Shown: piece by piece, positions 35,701 to 43,346 of the stretch
How positions within the stretch are numbered: position 1 is the stretch's first letter
Layout: the number at the start of each line of letters is the position of its first letter
Source: JAKFWF01 sp031429105
GTDB lineage: Bacteria; Pseudomonadota; Alphaproteobacteria; Rhizobiales; Hyphomicrobiaceae
Reading direction: 5' to 3'
DNA length: 64,000 bases
Assembly: GCA_031429105.1 (NCBI GenBank)
Contig: JANOYV010000032.1
Span: 22,007-86,006 of the forward strand
Position numbers and translations under genes: made by a program
Notes under the pieces: generated by a model
What the model saw: only the letters and a program-made list of their open reading frames with translations
What the model was told of the DNA's origin: nothing
Databases searched by the model: none

Positions 35701-38464
35701 CCGGCTGCAGATCGAATGCCGAACGGCTGATGACTTTCAAAACCTCGGCGGTGGCAGTCTGCTGTTCGAGCGCTACTTTGGTTTCGTTGAACAGCCGAAC
35801 GTTCTCGATGGCAATCACGGCTTGGTCGGCGAAGGACCGGGCGAGCGCGATCTCCTTCTCCGTAAACGCACGCGCCTCCGCGCGCGCGAAGACCAGCACA
35901 CCAACGCAGTCGTCGCTCCGCACCAGGGGCAGGAACAGTGCCGAGCTGAGCCCGTAGTTGTCGCGGACGTGCTGCTCGTGCGGCGGGAGCGAGAGCCGGG
36001 ACCAATCGGGCAGGTGCACCATGGATTTCGATATGATCGCCCGCGATGGAAAGTTGTGTGCGGGATCGACGGGCATGTCCGACGTCAGGGTTGCGATCCG
36101 ACCGGCTCGATCGGCCCCGGCAACCGCGGTGATCGTCTGGCCGTCGGTCGTCAGAACGAAGGCGGTGTCGCTGCCGAGCAGCCGCACGGCCGCTGCGACG
36201 ATCGCATCGAAGACTGGCGTCACGTCGGTCGGCGACTGACTGATCACGCGCAGGATGTCAGAGGTCGCGGTTTGCCGTGCCAAGGCCTCCTTAGTCTCGT
36301 TGAAGAGGCGCACGTTCTCGATGGCGATGACAGCTTGGTCGGCGAAAGTGCGCAGCAGATCCACCGCCCTTTTCGGCAACAGCCCGACCTCGGGTCGTGT
36401 CACCGAAATCGCGCCGATTATGCGACCTTCCTTCATCATCGGCACCGCCAGCACCGAGCGGAAACCCGACGCTTGTGCGACCGGCCTGACCGAATACTCG
36501 GCTTCCTCCATGTCTAGCACGTCGGCGACATTGACGACAACGCCGTCACGTACGGCGCGGGCGGTGATCGAGCCGTTGCCTGCGGGCATCGGAAACGCAT
36601 GCCGCGCAGCGCCGGCACCTTGAGGGTTGACGCCCCAGTCACTGGCGACATGAATTAACTCACCGTCGTAGCGGAAGACCCAGCCATAAGCCGCCTCGGT
36701 CAGGGCGCAGGCCCGCTGGGCGATGGCATCGAATACCGGTTGTACATCCGATGGCGAGCTCGCGATCACATTGAGGATGTCGGACGTCGCAGTTTGCGTC
36801 TCCAGCGCCTCCTTGGTCTCGTTGAACAGGCGCACGTTGTTGATGGCGATCACGGCCTGATTGGCGAAGGTTTGCAGCAGGTCGATTTGCTTTTCGCTAA
36901 ACGGCTGGGCGATTGTGCGTCTGAGTGCGATAGCGCCTATGCTCTCGCCCTCGCGCAACAACGGGACGCTGAGGATCGAGCGGTGCCCCATGCGCATCGA
37001 CAGTTCACGGCCGTCGGGAAAGGCCTCGCCCTCGGGTCCGTGCAGATCATGAACATGCACGGGCACCTTGTCGAGGAACGCGCGGCCAGCTGTCCAGTTT
37101 CGGTTGATCGGCCATGACGGGATACCAATAGGGATCGGCCCTCGGTGCGCGCTGAAGCGCAGCACGTCGCCGTCCTTGAGCATGACAGCGGCATCCTGGG
37201 CATCGCAGACCTCGCAGGCGCTGTCGACAATGGCCTGCAGAACCGGCGCGACATCCGTCGGCGAGGATGCAATTACCTTGAGGATGTTACTCGAGCCGGT
37301 CTGGTAGACCAGCGCCTCGTTGAGGTCGTGCGTGCGCGCCTCTACCTTGGCTTCGAGCGTCGCATAGCTGTCCTGGATACGCTCAGCCATTTGGTTGAAA
37401 CTGCCAGCCAGCGTCTCGATTTCGTCGCCGGTCTTGATGTCGATGCGTTGGTCGAGGGCGCCGGTGCCTAAGCGTTCCGCACCTTCCTGCAGTTTCTTGA
37501 TCGGCACCACCATGCGCTGTGCTAGTAGCCCACCCATCACGCTTGCGAGCACGAGGCCGAGGCCAAGCAGCGCCGCCGTCTGCGCAAGCGAGGCGTAAAC
37601 CGGCGCCAGGGCTTCGGCCGCTGGTACCTGCACGAACACGTTCCACTTAAGTCGCGCGATGGGTGCGGACGCAAACAGTGCCGCCTTTCCATCCAGACCA
37701 ACGGAGTTTGTAGCTTCGTTTTCACCTGCGACCTCGCCAGCGATTGCGCGTGCTAGATGCGGCAATTTCGACAGATCGGTGCCACGCAGCACCATGCTCA
37801 TGTCCGGGTGGGCGACCAGGCGACCGTTGGCATCGACAATAAACGCATAACCGGCCTCACCGACCTTGATCGACGTCACCACATCCCAGATCAGCTTGAG
37901 GTTCACCTCAGCGATCGTGACGCCCGGCGATCGCCCGCCGTGGGCCAGTGCAATGGTCATGTAGGGTTCCGAGCCACGCCGAAACGTGACCGGGCCGAAC
38001 CAGATCTTGTTTTCGATTGCGCTCAGTAAGCGTTGATCAGCGGTATAGTCTGCGCCACTGCCGATCAGGTCCGGTTCCAACCGCGACAGCTTTAATTGCT
38101 CTTTTCCAGCGCCATCAACGTGGATCAACTCAGTAATTGCTGGCGCTTGGCGCAGCAAACGGATGAAATCGTAGCGGCGCTGCTCGACCGGGATGCGCGC
38201 CCATTCCGCCCGCGTTGTCCAGCCGAGTTGCTGCTCGATGCCGGAGACGAACAGATCGATGCGCTCGGCTGCCGCTTGTGCTTTCTCACGCTGAACACGC
38301 ACGGACGCGCGCTTTGCTTCATCGTAGGATAGCCAGACGTTAATCAGCCCATTGATGACGAGGACCAGTGTAACGAGACCGATCAGTGCCAGCGCGAACT
38401 TCCACGCCAGCGCCATCCGACGGCGCGGGGGTGTTGGCGACGCGAGCGAGCCGGCCACCGTCAT
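32765..38464 (-). CDS. Giant sensor histidine kinase: Cache-like periplasmic sensor, HAMP, seven GAF domains
   Basis: This is a 1899-residue inner-membrane kinase. Domain order: TM1 (about 23-43), periplasmic double-Cache-like region (about 45-290), TM2 (LLGLGLVLASVMGGLLAQRM), HAMP (about 315-370), then seven consecutive GAF domains starting near residues 385, 551, 726, 900, 1075, 1255 and 1436, a HisKA dimerisation helix with phospho-acceptor His1648 in GVAHEIKNPLNF, and an HATPase_c domain with NLIGNGFHA, DNGTGIP and GTGLGLSLS. The GAF units are joined by a recurring linker of the type QTATSDVLNVISRSP and end FADQAVIAIENARLFE. The ATG overlaps the stop of the last substrate-binding protein gene, so the sensor is made together with the periplasmic proteins that I infer feed it. 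Confidence 0.93.
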   Translation of the reverse strand: MTVAGSLASPTPPRRRMALAWKFALALIGLVTLVLVINGLINVWLSYDEAKRASVRVQREKAQAAAERIDLFVSGIEQQLGWTTRAEWARIPVEQRRYDFIRLLRQAPAITELIHVDGAGKEQLKLSRLEPDLIGSGADYTADQRLLSAIENKIWFGPVTFRRGSEPYMTIALAHGGRSPGVTIAEVNLKLIWDVVTSIKVGEAGYAFIVDANGRLVAHPDMSMVLRGTDLSKLPHLARAIAGEVAGENEATNSVGLDGKAALFASAPIARLKWNVFVQVPAAEALAPVYASLAQTAALLGLGLVLASVMGGLLAQRMVVPIKKLQEGAERLGTGALDQRIDIKTGDEIETLAGSFNQMAERIQDSYATLEAKVEARTHDLNEALVYQTGSSNILKVIASSPTDVAPVLQAIVDSACEVCDAQDAAVMLKDGDVLRFSAHRGPIPIGIPSWPINRNWTAGRAFLDKVPVHVHDLHGPEGEAFPDGRELSMRMGHRSILSVPLLREGESIGAIALRRTIAQPFSEKQIDLLQTFANQAVIAINNVRLFNETKEALETQTATSDILNVIASSPSDVQPVFDAIAQRACALTEAAYGWVFRYDGELIHVASDWGVNPQGAGAARHAFPMPAGNGSITARAVRDGVVVNVADVLDMEEAEYSVRPVAQASGFRSVLAVPMMKEGRIIGAISVTRPEVGLLPKRAVDLLRTFADQAVIAIENVRLFNETKEALARQTATSDILRVISQSPTDVTPVFDAIVAAAVRLLGSDTAFVLTTDGQTITAVAGADRAGRIATLTSDMPVDPAHNFPSRAIISKSMVHLPDWSRLSLPPHEQHVRDNYGLSSALFLPLVRSDDCVGVLVFARAEARAFTEKEIALARSFADQAVIAIENVRLFNETKVALEQQTATAEVLKVISRSAFDLQPVFDTVAENAVRLCEAERAFIFRFDGEYLRSAASHNAGPELRHFIDSNPIGLGRHSISARAALERRTVHVPDVQVDTEYTYAGRDTDLIRTMLAVPMLRGDELVGTITIYKLELKPFSDKQIALVETFAEQAVIAIENARLFEQVQARTKEVSEALEYQTATSDVLNVISRSPNEVQPVFDAIAKTAARLCGSDRAFLSTISADSGYHVVSSMGVTQAFVDALVADPPTKDPSSLTSRVFRGGKPIHVPDVEADPAGNWITNGPKLPGARARTALGVPLLHKDAVLGVMVLTHTTVRPFSDKQIALVTSFADQAVIAMNNARLFEQVQTRTKELQQSLEYQTATSDVLGVISKSPSQVEPVFEAIVATARRLCGAEYALINQRSPDGMYRLAAHSGATPEFVEWLQTNPTRAGDGSAVGIVALDKRTLHLPDALADPRFTDLKRQRRSKARTMLGVPLMSAGEVTGVVFLAHTTVRPFTDRQIELVTTFADQAVIAIENARLFEQVQARTREVTEALEFQIANSEVLKVISSSVGQLDPVFDCILSNARRLCEANYGHLFLFDGDRFQAVALHHTPEAYAAYLQQSPLKATPGSGLGRMAASRKVVHIEDITAEAAYRERDPLRVATADLGGARTFLAVPMLKDGKLVGSLVVYRDEVRRFSDDQIKLVSTFADQAVIAIENARLFEQVQAKTRDLTASLEDLRTAQDRLVQTEKLASLGQLTAGVAHEIKNPLNFVNNFADLSVELVAEIEDAIASAGKALAPKIKAEINEIAGMLKGNLAKVVHHGRRADSIVKNMLAHSRESGGERRPVDLNATVEEALNLAYHGARAEKPGFNITLERDFDAAVGQIEVFPQEFTRVLLNLIGNGFHAANKKRLDGAPPGFEPILHVATKAYPDKIEIKVRDNGTGIPDAVKARIFEPFFTTKPTGEGTGLGLSLSHDIVVKQHGGSLSVATEPGSFTEFTVILPRISAPPETKK
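33650..37320 (-). repeat. Seven-fold internal duplication (GAF units) within the histidine kinase gene
   Basis: DNA blocks encoding the end of each GAF and the following linker recur about every 500-555 bases. For example, a block around 33656-33695 is repeated nearly unchanged at 34205-34243, and the block around 34671-34695 recurs at 35213-35237. Weaker copies fall near 34745, 35290, 35810, 36312 and 36835. The central parts of the units have diverged. This is gene-internal tandem duplication, with the most recent copies in GAF5-GAF7. Confidence 0.75.
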
Positions 38465-39426
38465 TCGATCACCTCGTCGGCGCGGGCTAGTATTGATTGT
38501 GGAATGTCTAATCCGAGTTTCTTTGCAGTTACGAGATTGATCGTTAGTTCAAATACAGTAGGCTGTTCGATTGGTAACTCGCCGGGCGGCGTGCCGCGCA
38601 AAATGCGGGCGACGAAGTCGGCGGCGCGGCGGCGGAAGACAACGCGGTTCGTCCCGTACCCGATCAGGCATCCGTCGCGCGCCATGCTTGTTGCCTCGCC
38701 GATCGTCGGAAGGCCCGCTGCCAAGGCGAACCGGCTGATGATCGCGGCGTCCCTGATGTATTCAGGTGCCGCAGCGCATATCAATGCCTCGATCCTGGCT
38801 GTACGCATGGCGCCGAAGGCAGCTTCGTATTCCGCCGTGTATTGTGCATAGAATGGCTCGCATGAGAGGCCCAAATGCAACGCCACACGCTGCATCTCCT
38901 GAATGCTGGAGATATGTCGCGGTGGCGGTAAGGCCAGAGCCCCGATCCGCCGTGCGGCGGGCACAGCTTCGTGCAGCAGCGAGACATTTTTGGCGGCGAA
39001 CTCGGCTGCCTGATTGGTGAGGCCGGTAACGCTGCCGCCTGGCCGCGCAAGACTTTTCGCCAAACCCGTTGCGACCGGATCTTCGCCGGCGAACGCCATC
39101 ACGATCGGCACCGTCGTTGTATGTTCGAGGATCGCGCGCACGCTGGCATTGGTCGAGGCGATGAAAACCTCAGGCGCAAGCGCCAGCGCCTGACGCGCCA
39201 GTTCTGATAGTTCCAACTGCGTTCCTACATGCGTCGTTACGATCAGGTTGCGGCCCTCGACAAAGCCCATTTTAGCTAGCTCTGGGAACACGACGTCGCG
39301 AATTTCTTCGACGGTGGTCGTCGATGGCGACATCACGGCAATACGACGGATTTTCTCTTGCGTCCGTGCCGAGCGCGGCCATATCGCTGTGCCGCCGACG
39401 CCCAGCATAAAATCTCTACGTTTCAT
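38461..39426 (-). CDS. Periplasmic substrate-binding protein, ABC_sub_bind family (sixth of six)
   Basis: This 321-residue exported protein is the copy immediately upstream of the histidine kinase. It begins MKRRDFMLGVGGTAIW with a twin-arginine-like signal. The family hallmarks are SLARPGGSVTGLT and the C-terminal block IEQPTVFELTINLVTAKKLG ending LARADEVIE. It lacks the cleavage-site AQ of the other copies (SARTQEKIRR) and its ligand-pocket region is divergent from them. Start and stop each overlap a neighbour by 4 nt. With no permease or ATPase in the operon, it may present ligand to the kinase rather than serve transport. Confidence 0.88.
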   Translation of the reverse strand: MKRRDFMLGVGGTAIWPRSARTQEKIRRIAVMSPSTTTVEEIRDVVFPELAKMGFVEGRNLIVTTHVGTQLELSELARQALALAPEVFIASTNASVRAILEHTTTVPIVMAFAGEDPVATGLAKSLARPGGSVTGLTNQAAEFAAKNVSLLHEAVPAARRIGALALPPPRHISSIQEMQRVALHLGLSCEPFYAQYTAEYEAAFGAMRTARIEALICAAAPEYIRDAAIISRFALAAGLPTIGEATSMARDGCLIGYGTNRVVFRRRAADFVARILRGTPPGELPIEQPTVFELTINLVTAKKLGLDIPQSILARADEVIE

Positions 39427-40397
39427 TCGATCAACTCATCGGCCTGGGCGAGGATGAGCGGCGGGATCGTCAGCCCGAGCGTCTTTGCCGTATTCAGGTT
39501 GATCACCATCTCAAACTTGGTTGGCTGCTCGATCGGCAATTCGGCTGGCTTGGCACCTTTCAGGATCTTGTCGACGTAGGTGGCTGCCCGCCGGTACAAA
39601 TCGGGATAGGACACACTGTAGGACATTAAGCCCCCGGCCTCGACAAATTCGCGACTCGCAAATGAAGCCGGAAGCTTGTGTCCGACAGCCAAGTCAACGA
39701 TAAGGCGGAAGTTGGTTTGCGTAAGACTATCGTTACTGACGACCAAGCAATCGATCGCGTCGCTCTTTCCGCGCTCGAATGCCCCCAAGATATCGTCCTT
39801 ACTGCGCACATCGAGTAAAATCGCATCCATTGCAGCAGCGCCAGCCGTTCGCTTCACTTCAACCCAGTCCGCCTGCAATGTCGGATTGCTTAGGTTCAGG
39901 AGCGCGCCGACCCGCTTCAACTCCGGCACCGTTTCCTTCAGCAGAGACATGCGTTTGGCCGCAAGCTCACGTGACAGCGCAGTGAGACCTGTCACGTTGC
40001 CGCCGGGGCTGGCCAGACTGTCGACGAGAGCAAGCGGTTCGCCGATCGCCGCCATTACAATCGGCACTGTTTTGGTGGCTTTCTTGGCGCTGCGTGCTGC
40101 TGGTGTGCCGCGGGTGATGATGAGGTCGACCTTGGTCTGAAGCAATTCGACGGCAAGCGCGTCAAACAGGTCGTTCCGCCCACCAGCCGAACGGTATTCC
40201 AGAAGGTAGCTTTCGCCCTCGATATAGCCGCGTTCCCGCATTGCCAGATTGAAGGCACGCAGGTTTTGCGCATTGAGTTCTTTGTCGAGCGTTTCGAGCA
40301 TGCCGATGCGGATTGGTTTGTGACTGGTTTGCGCGCTCGCAGCGCCATGCAAACCCAGCAGGCCAGCAACACCTGCCATGAACTCGCGCCGTCTCAT
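39423..40397 (-). CDS. Periplasmic substrate-binding protein, ABC_sub_bind family (fifth of six)
   Basis: This 324-residue protein has a twin-arginine-like signal MRRREFMAGVAGLLGLHGA cleaved near ASAQ. The two-lobed binding fold shows IITRGTPAARSAKKATKTVP and SLASPGGNVTGLT in lobe 1 and GGLMSYSVSYPDLYRRAATY near the hinge. Its last residues are LAQADELIE rather than LARADEVIE, so the ribosome-binding sequence it provides for the next gene is GAGTTG instead of GAGGTG, possibly a weaker coupling to the sixth copy. Confidence 0.88.
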   Translation of the reverse strand: MRRREFMAGVAGLLGLHGAASAQTSHKPIRIGMLETLDKELNAQNLRAFNLAMRERGYIEGESYLLEYRSAGGRNDLFDALAVELLQTKVDLIITRGTPAARSAKKATKTVPIVMAAIGEPLALVDSLASPGGNVTGLTALSRELAAKRMSLLKETVPELKRVGALLNLSNPTLQADWVEVKRTAGAAAMDAILLDVRSKDDILGAFERGKSDAIDCLVVSNDSLTQTNFRLIVDLAVGHKLPASFASREFVEAGGLMSYSVSYPDLYRRAATYVDKILKGAKPAELPIEQPTKFEMVINLNTAKTLGLTIPPLILAQADELIE

Positions 40398-41368
40398 TCG
40401 ATCACCTCATCGGCGCGGGCGAGGATGGGGTCTGGAATGGTGAGACCAAGCGCTTTCGCCGTCTTGAGATTGATCACAAACTCGAATTTTGTCGGCCGCT
40501 CTATTGGAATGTCACCTACTTTTTCGCCACGCAGAATTTTGTCGGCCAGTTCTACTGCGCGGGGGAAATAGACCTCCTGGCTTGGTCCATAGCTCATAAG
40601 GAGGCCTCCATTCACACTAGCGCGCAGGAACGTCATGGTTGGCAGTCCACGCCTAACGGCTGCAGCCGAATAGGCAGTCGCAACCGAAGAAGTTCCAGGA
40701 AAGGTGAGCTGAACAATGCCGGTTCGCTTGCTGCCGTCGATGGTAGAGAATTTGGCCTCGAAATCATCCGAAACATCAATCTCCAAAATCATAGCCTCGA
40801 TGCCCATGCTTTTAGCGGCCGCCAATGCGACATTCAACTGCTCACGTCCCGTCGATGGTTGCCAGGCAAACGCCACGCGTTGGAGTCCTGGGACGGTCGC
40901 AAACAACAGTTCTATCCATTTTGCCGCCAGTGACGGTAGATCGAGAAACAGGCCAGTGACATTGCCGCCGGGTTTCGCATAGCTGGCGATCAAGCCGGTG
41001 CGGACGGGATCGGTCTCCATGTCAATGGCGACGATGGGTGTGGATCTCGTTGTTCGCGCAGCGGCGCGAACCGCAGCTGCACCGACAACGATGATCACGT
41101 CGGCCCCTTGCGCCACCAGTTCGCCGACGAGGCCGGGAAGCTTCGTCATATCACCTTGGGCCGAGCGCACCAACGCAGTCTGGTCATCGACGTAGCCGAG
41201 TTTCCGCCATGCCCTTCGTAGGATTGCAACTGTCACGTGGGTGGGGCTTGCCGTGACTGGATGAATATAGCCGATCTTGCGTGTCGGGCGGGCGGTTTGA
41301 GCGAAGCTCACGGCGGGGGCACAGATCATGCCACCCAAGCCCACGGCGAACGAACGACGCTCTATCAT
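40394..41368 (-). CDS. Periplasmic substrate-binding protein, ABC_sub_bind family (fourth of six)
   Basis: This 324-residue exported protein has the signal MIERRSFAVGLGGMICA, cleaved near SFAQ. It has lobe-1 motifs ADVIIVVGAAAVRAAARTT and SYAKPGGNVTGLF, the hinge region NGGLLMSYGPSQEVYFPRA, and the family C-terminus RPTKFEFVINLKTAKALG and LARADEVIE. Pocket residues differ from the other five copies, in keeping with a different ligand. It is coupled by ATGA overlaps on both sides. Confidence 0.88.
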   Translation of the reverse strand: MIERRSFAVGLGGMICAPAVSFAQTARPTRKIGYIHPVTASPTHVTVAILRRAWRKLGYVDDQTALVRSAQGDMTKLPGLVGELVAQGADVIIVVGAAAVRAAARTTRSTPIVAIDMETDPVRTGLIASYAKPGGNVTGLFLDLPSLAAKWIELLFATVPGLQRVAFAWQPSTGREQLNVALAAAKSMGIEAMILEIDVSDDFEAKFSTIDGSKRTGIVQLTFPGTSSVATAYSAAAVRRGLPTMTFLRASVNGGLLMSYGPSQEVYFPRAVELADKILRGEKVGDIPIERPTKFEFVINLKTAKALGLTIPDPILARADEVIE

Positions 41369-42339
41369 TCGATCACCTCGTCGGCGCGGGCGAGGATGGA
41401 GTCTGGGATAGTGAGACCAATCGCAGCGGCTGACTTTTGGTTAAGCACAAACTCGAACTTGGTCGGTTGCTCAATCGGCAAATCGGCGGTCTTGGCGCCA
41501 CGGGCGATCCGATCAACGTAGTCAGCGGCCAACCGGAACATGCTGTTGAGGCTCGTTCCGTAAGACAGTAGGCCACCAGCGTCCACCCATTCGCGGAACC
41601 CGAACATCGACACCATTCGATGGCGCTGCACCGCTTCGCCCAGGCGCACCCGATCGAGGAAGAAGTACGGCGACACCATGACGCTGAGATATTTGCGTTT
41701 GTCTGCGGCCGTCTGGACGAACGCCTTCTCGTAATCGTAGGGCCGCTCGCGAAACTCGATTCCGTCCATCCGCAAACCAAGTTTGGCCCCGGCAGCCTGT
41801 GCGGTCGTCCATTGGTCGACGGATAGTCCATCCCAGAGCACCGTTACGCTTTCCATCTCTGGGAACGCATCTTTCATCAGGTTAATGCGTTTCACTGTCA
41901 GATTGATCTGCTGCAGATAGGGGCCGGTGACGTTGCCACCGGGGCGCGCCAAGTCTTTCACGAATCCGCGCGCAAAGGGGTCGTAATCGATGGCGACCAT
42001 GACGATGGGCAATTTATCGATCACCGCCATTGCCGACTTCAAACTCTGCTCCGGACCGGACGCAATAATGATGTCAGGCTTATGCGAGACAACCTCCCGG
42101 TAGCTGGACTCCCATACATCGGGGCTGGCAATCTGCATGTGATCGAACGTGAAGTTTTGCCCCTCCACATATCCGAGTTCGGCCAGACGACGTTCGAAAG
42201 CGACCCAAAACGGCGCTGTTCTTGGTTGCGCGGTTGCTGTTCCAATACGCAGCATCTTTGGTGGCGTTTGCGCAAATACATGAAGCGGCATAGATGCCGC
42301 CAGGCTGCCCGTCATTGCGATAAACTCCCGCCGCCTCAT
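41365..42339 (-). CDS. Periplasmic substrate-binding protein, ABC_sub_bind family (third of six)
   Basis: This 324-residue protein has the signal MRRREFIAMTGSLAASM cleaved near VFAQ. It is the most divergent of the six in lobe 2, for example FVQTAADKRKYLSVMVSPYF, and reads PDIIIASGPEQSLKSAMAVI where other copies have an Ala-rich helix. The markers DLARPGGNVTGPY, GGLLSYGTSLNSMFRLAADY and the C-terminal LARADEVIE are retained. It has the same 4-nt overlaps on both sides. Confidence 0.88.
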   Translation of the reverse strand: MRRREFIAMTGSLAASMPLHVFAQTPPKMLRIGTATAQPRTAPFWVAFERRLAELGYVEGQNFTFDHMQIASPDVWESSYREVVSHKPDIIIASGPEQSLKSAMAVIDKLPIVMVAIDYDPFARGFVKDLARPGGNVTGPYLQQINLTVKRINLMKDAFPEMESVTVLWDGLSVDQWTTAQAAGAKLGLRMDGIEFRERPYDYEKAFVQTAADKRKYLSVMVSPYFFLDRVRLGEAVQRHRMVSMFGFREWVDAGGLLSYGTSLNSMFRLAADYVDRIARGAKTADLPIEQPTKFEFVLNQKSAAAIGLTIPDSILARADEVIE

Positions 42340-43346
42340 TCGATCACCTCGTTGGCGCGGGCTAGTATAGCCGGTGGAACGGCAAGGCCTAATGCTCTGG
42401 CTGTTTTCAAATTGAGCAGCAACTCAAACCTAGTTGGTTGCTGGACTGATAGATCACTTGGCTTCTCGCCCTTCAGGATTCTTGCCGCGTAGAGGCCGAC
42501 CTGCCGATAGACCTCGGCGAAATCGGCACCGTAGGACATCAGGCCGCCGGCCTCGACGAAATTACGTGCTTCAAAACTGGTGGGGAGCCGATGGCGGGCA
42601 GCCGTACTTGCGAGGACGGCCGGACGGGCGAAGTATTGCGCATCACTGGCGACGAACATCGCCTTCGCCTTTTCCGCGACGGCAGTCTGAAAAGCCCCCT
42701 CGATCTCTGCCTCATCGCGGGCGCGCTTGATGGACAACCGCTCGCCGAAGGAACGCGCTGTTTGCTCTAACTCCGCGATCTGGTCGTCAGCAACTGTATT
42801 GTCGGGATTTATCAGCATGGCGATCGGAGCGGTGCCGGGCACCAGCTCGCTCAGGAAGCCAAAACGCTTTGGTCCAAGCAGGTTCGTGAACAGGCTGAAA
42901 CCTGTGACATTGCCACCAGGCCGCGCCAGGCTCTGCACGAAGCCGAGCTTTACGGGATCACCGCCGAATGAGAAAACGATTGGGATTACCGTTGTTGCCG
43001 ACTTGGCGGCGAATACCGGATCATGTCCACCGGTCGCGACGATGACATCGACATTTTGGGCGACCAGATCGGCTGCGAGGTGTTGCAATCGATCGTTTCG
43101 GCCTTGGGCCCAGCGGTATTCCACATCGACCGTCTGACCTTCGGTGAAGCTCCCCTCGCCGAGACCACGATGAAAGCCAGCCAGCAATCGCTGCCATCGC
43201 TCTGGTGATTGGTTGTTGAGAAACCCGACGACAGGCCGCCGGGATCTTTGCGCGCGGCTCGATGTGGGCACAACTGCGATGACGCCGGAAAACAAAGCTC
43301 GCAGCGTCAGTCTACGGTTGACCGCGAAGCACTTCTCCCAATTCAT
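42336..43346 (-). CDS. Periplasmic substrate-binding protein, ABC_sub_bind family (second of six)
   Basis: At 336 residues this is the longest copy. Its N-terminus differs: MNWEKCFAVNRRLTLRALF leads into a longer hydrophobic signal ending near SSRAQ, without the RRxF start of its paralogues. The mature part has VDVIVATGGHDPVFAAKSAT, SLARPGGNVTGFS, GGLMSYGADFAEVYRQVGLY and a C-terminus ending LARANEVIE, with Asn in place of Asp. The start overlaps the first copy's stop by 4 nt and the stop overlaps the third copy's start. Confidence 0.88.
   Translation of the reverse strand: MNWEKCFAVNRRLTLRALFSGVIAVVPTSSRAQRSRRPVVGFLNNQSPERWQRLLAGFHRGLGEGSFTEGQTVDVEYRWAQGRNDRLQHLAADLVAQNVDVIVATGGHDPVFAAKSATTVIPIVFSFGGDPVKLGFVQSLARPGGNVTGFSLFTNLLGPKRFGFLSELVPGTAPIAMLINPDNTVADDQIAELEQTARSFGERLSIKRARDEAEIEGAFQTAVAEKAKAMFVASDAQYFARPAVLASTAARHRLPTSFEARNFVEAGGLMSYGADFAEVYRQVGLYAARILKGEKPSDLSVQQPTRFELLLNLKTARALGLAVPPAILARANEVIE

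Noticed and set aside
33650..37320. Near-identical DNA blocks that could be insertion sequences or an assembly duplication
   Set aside because: The frame is continuous over 1899 codons and each copy encodes a differently diverged GAF domain, so genuine domain duplication is more likely.
38461..43346. Regularly spaced similar sequences about every 970 bases, superficially like an array
   Set aside because: They are the homologous 3' ends of the six substrate-binding protein genes with overlap junctions, not a CRISPR or satellite repeat.
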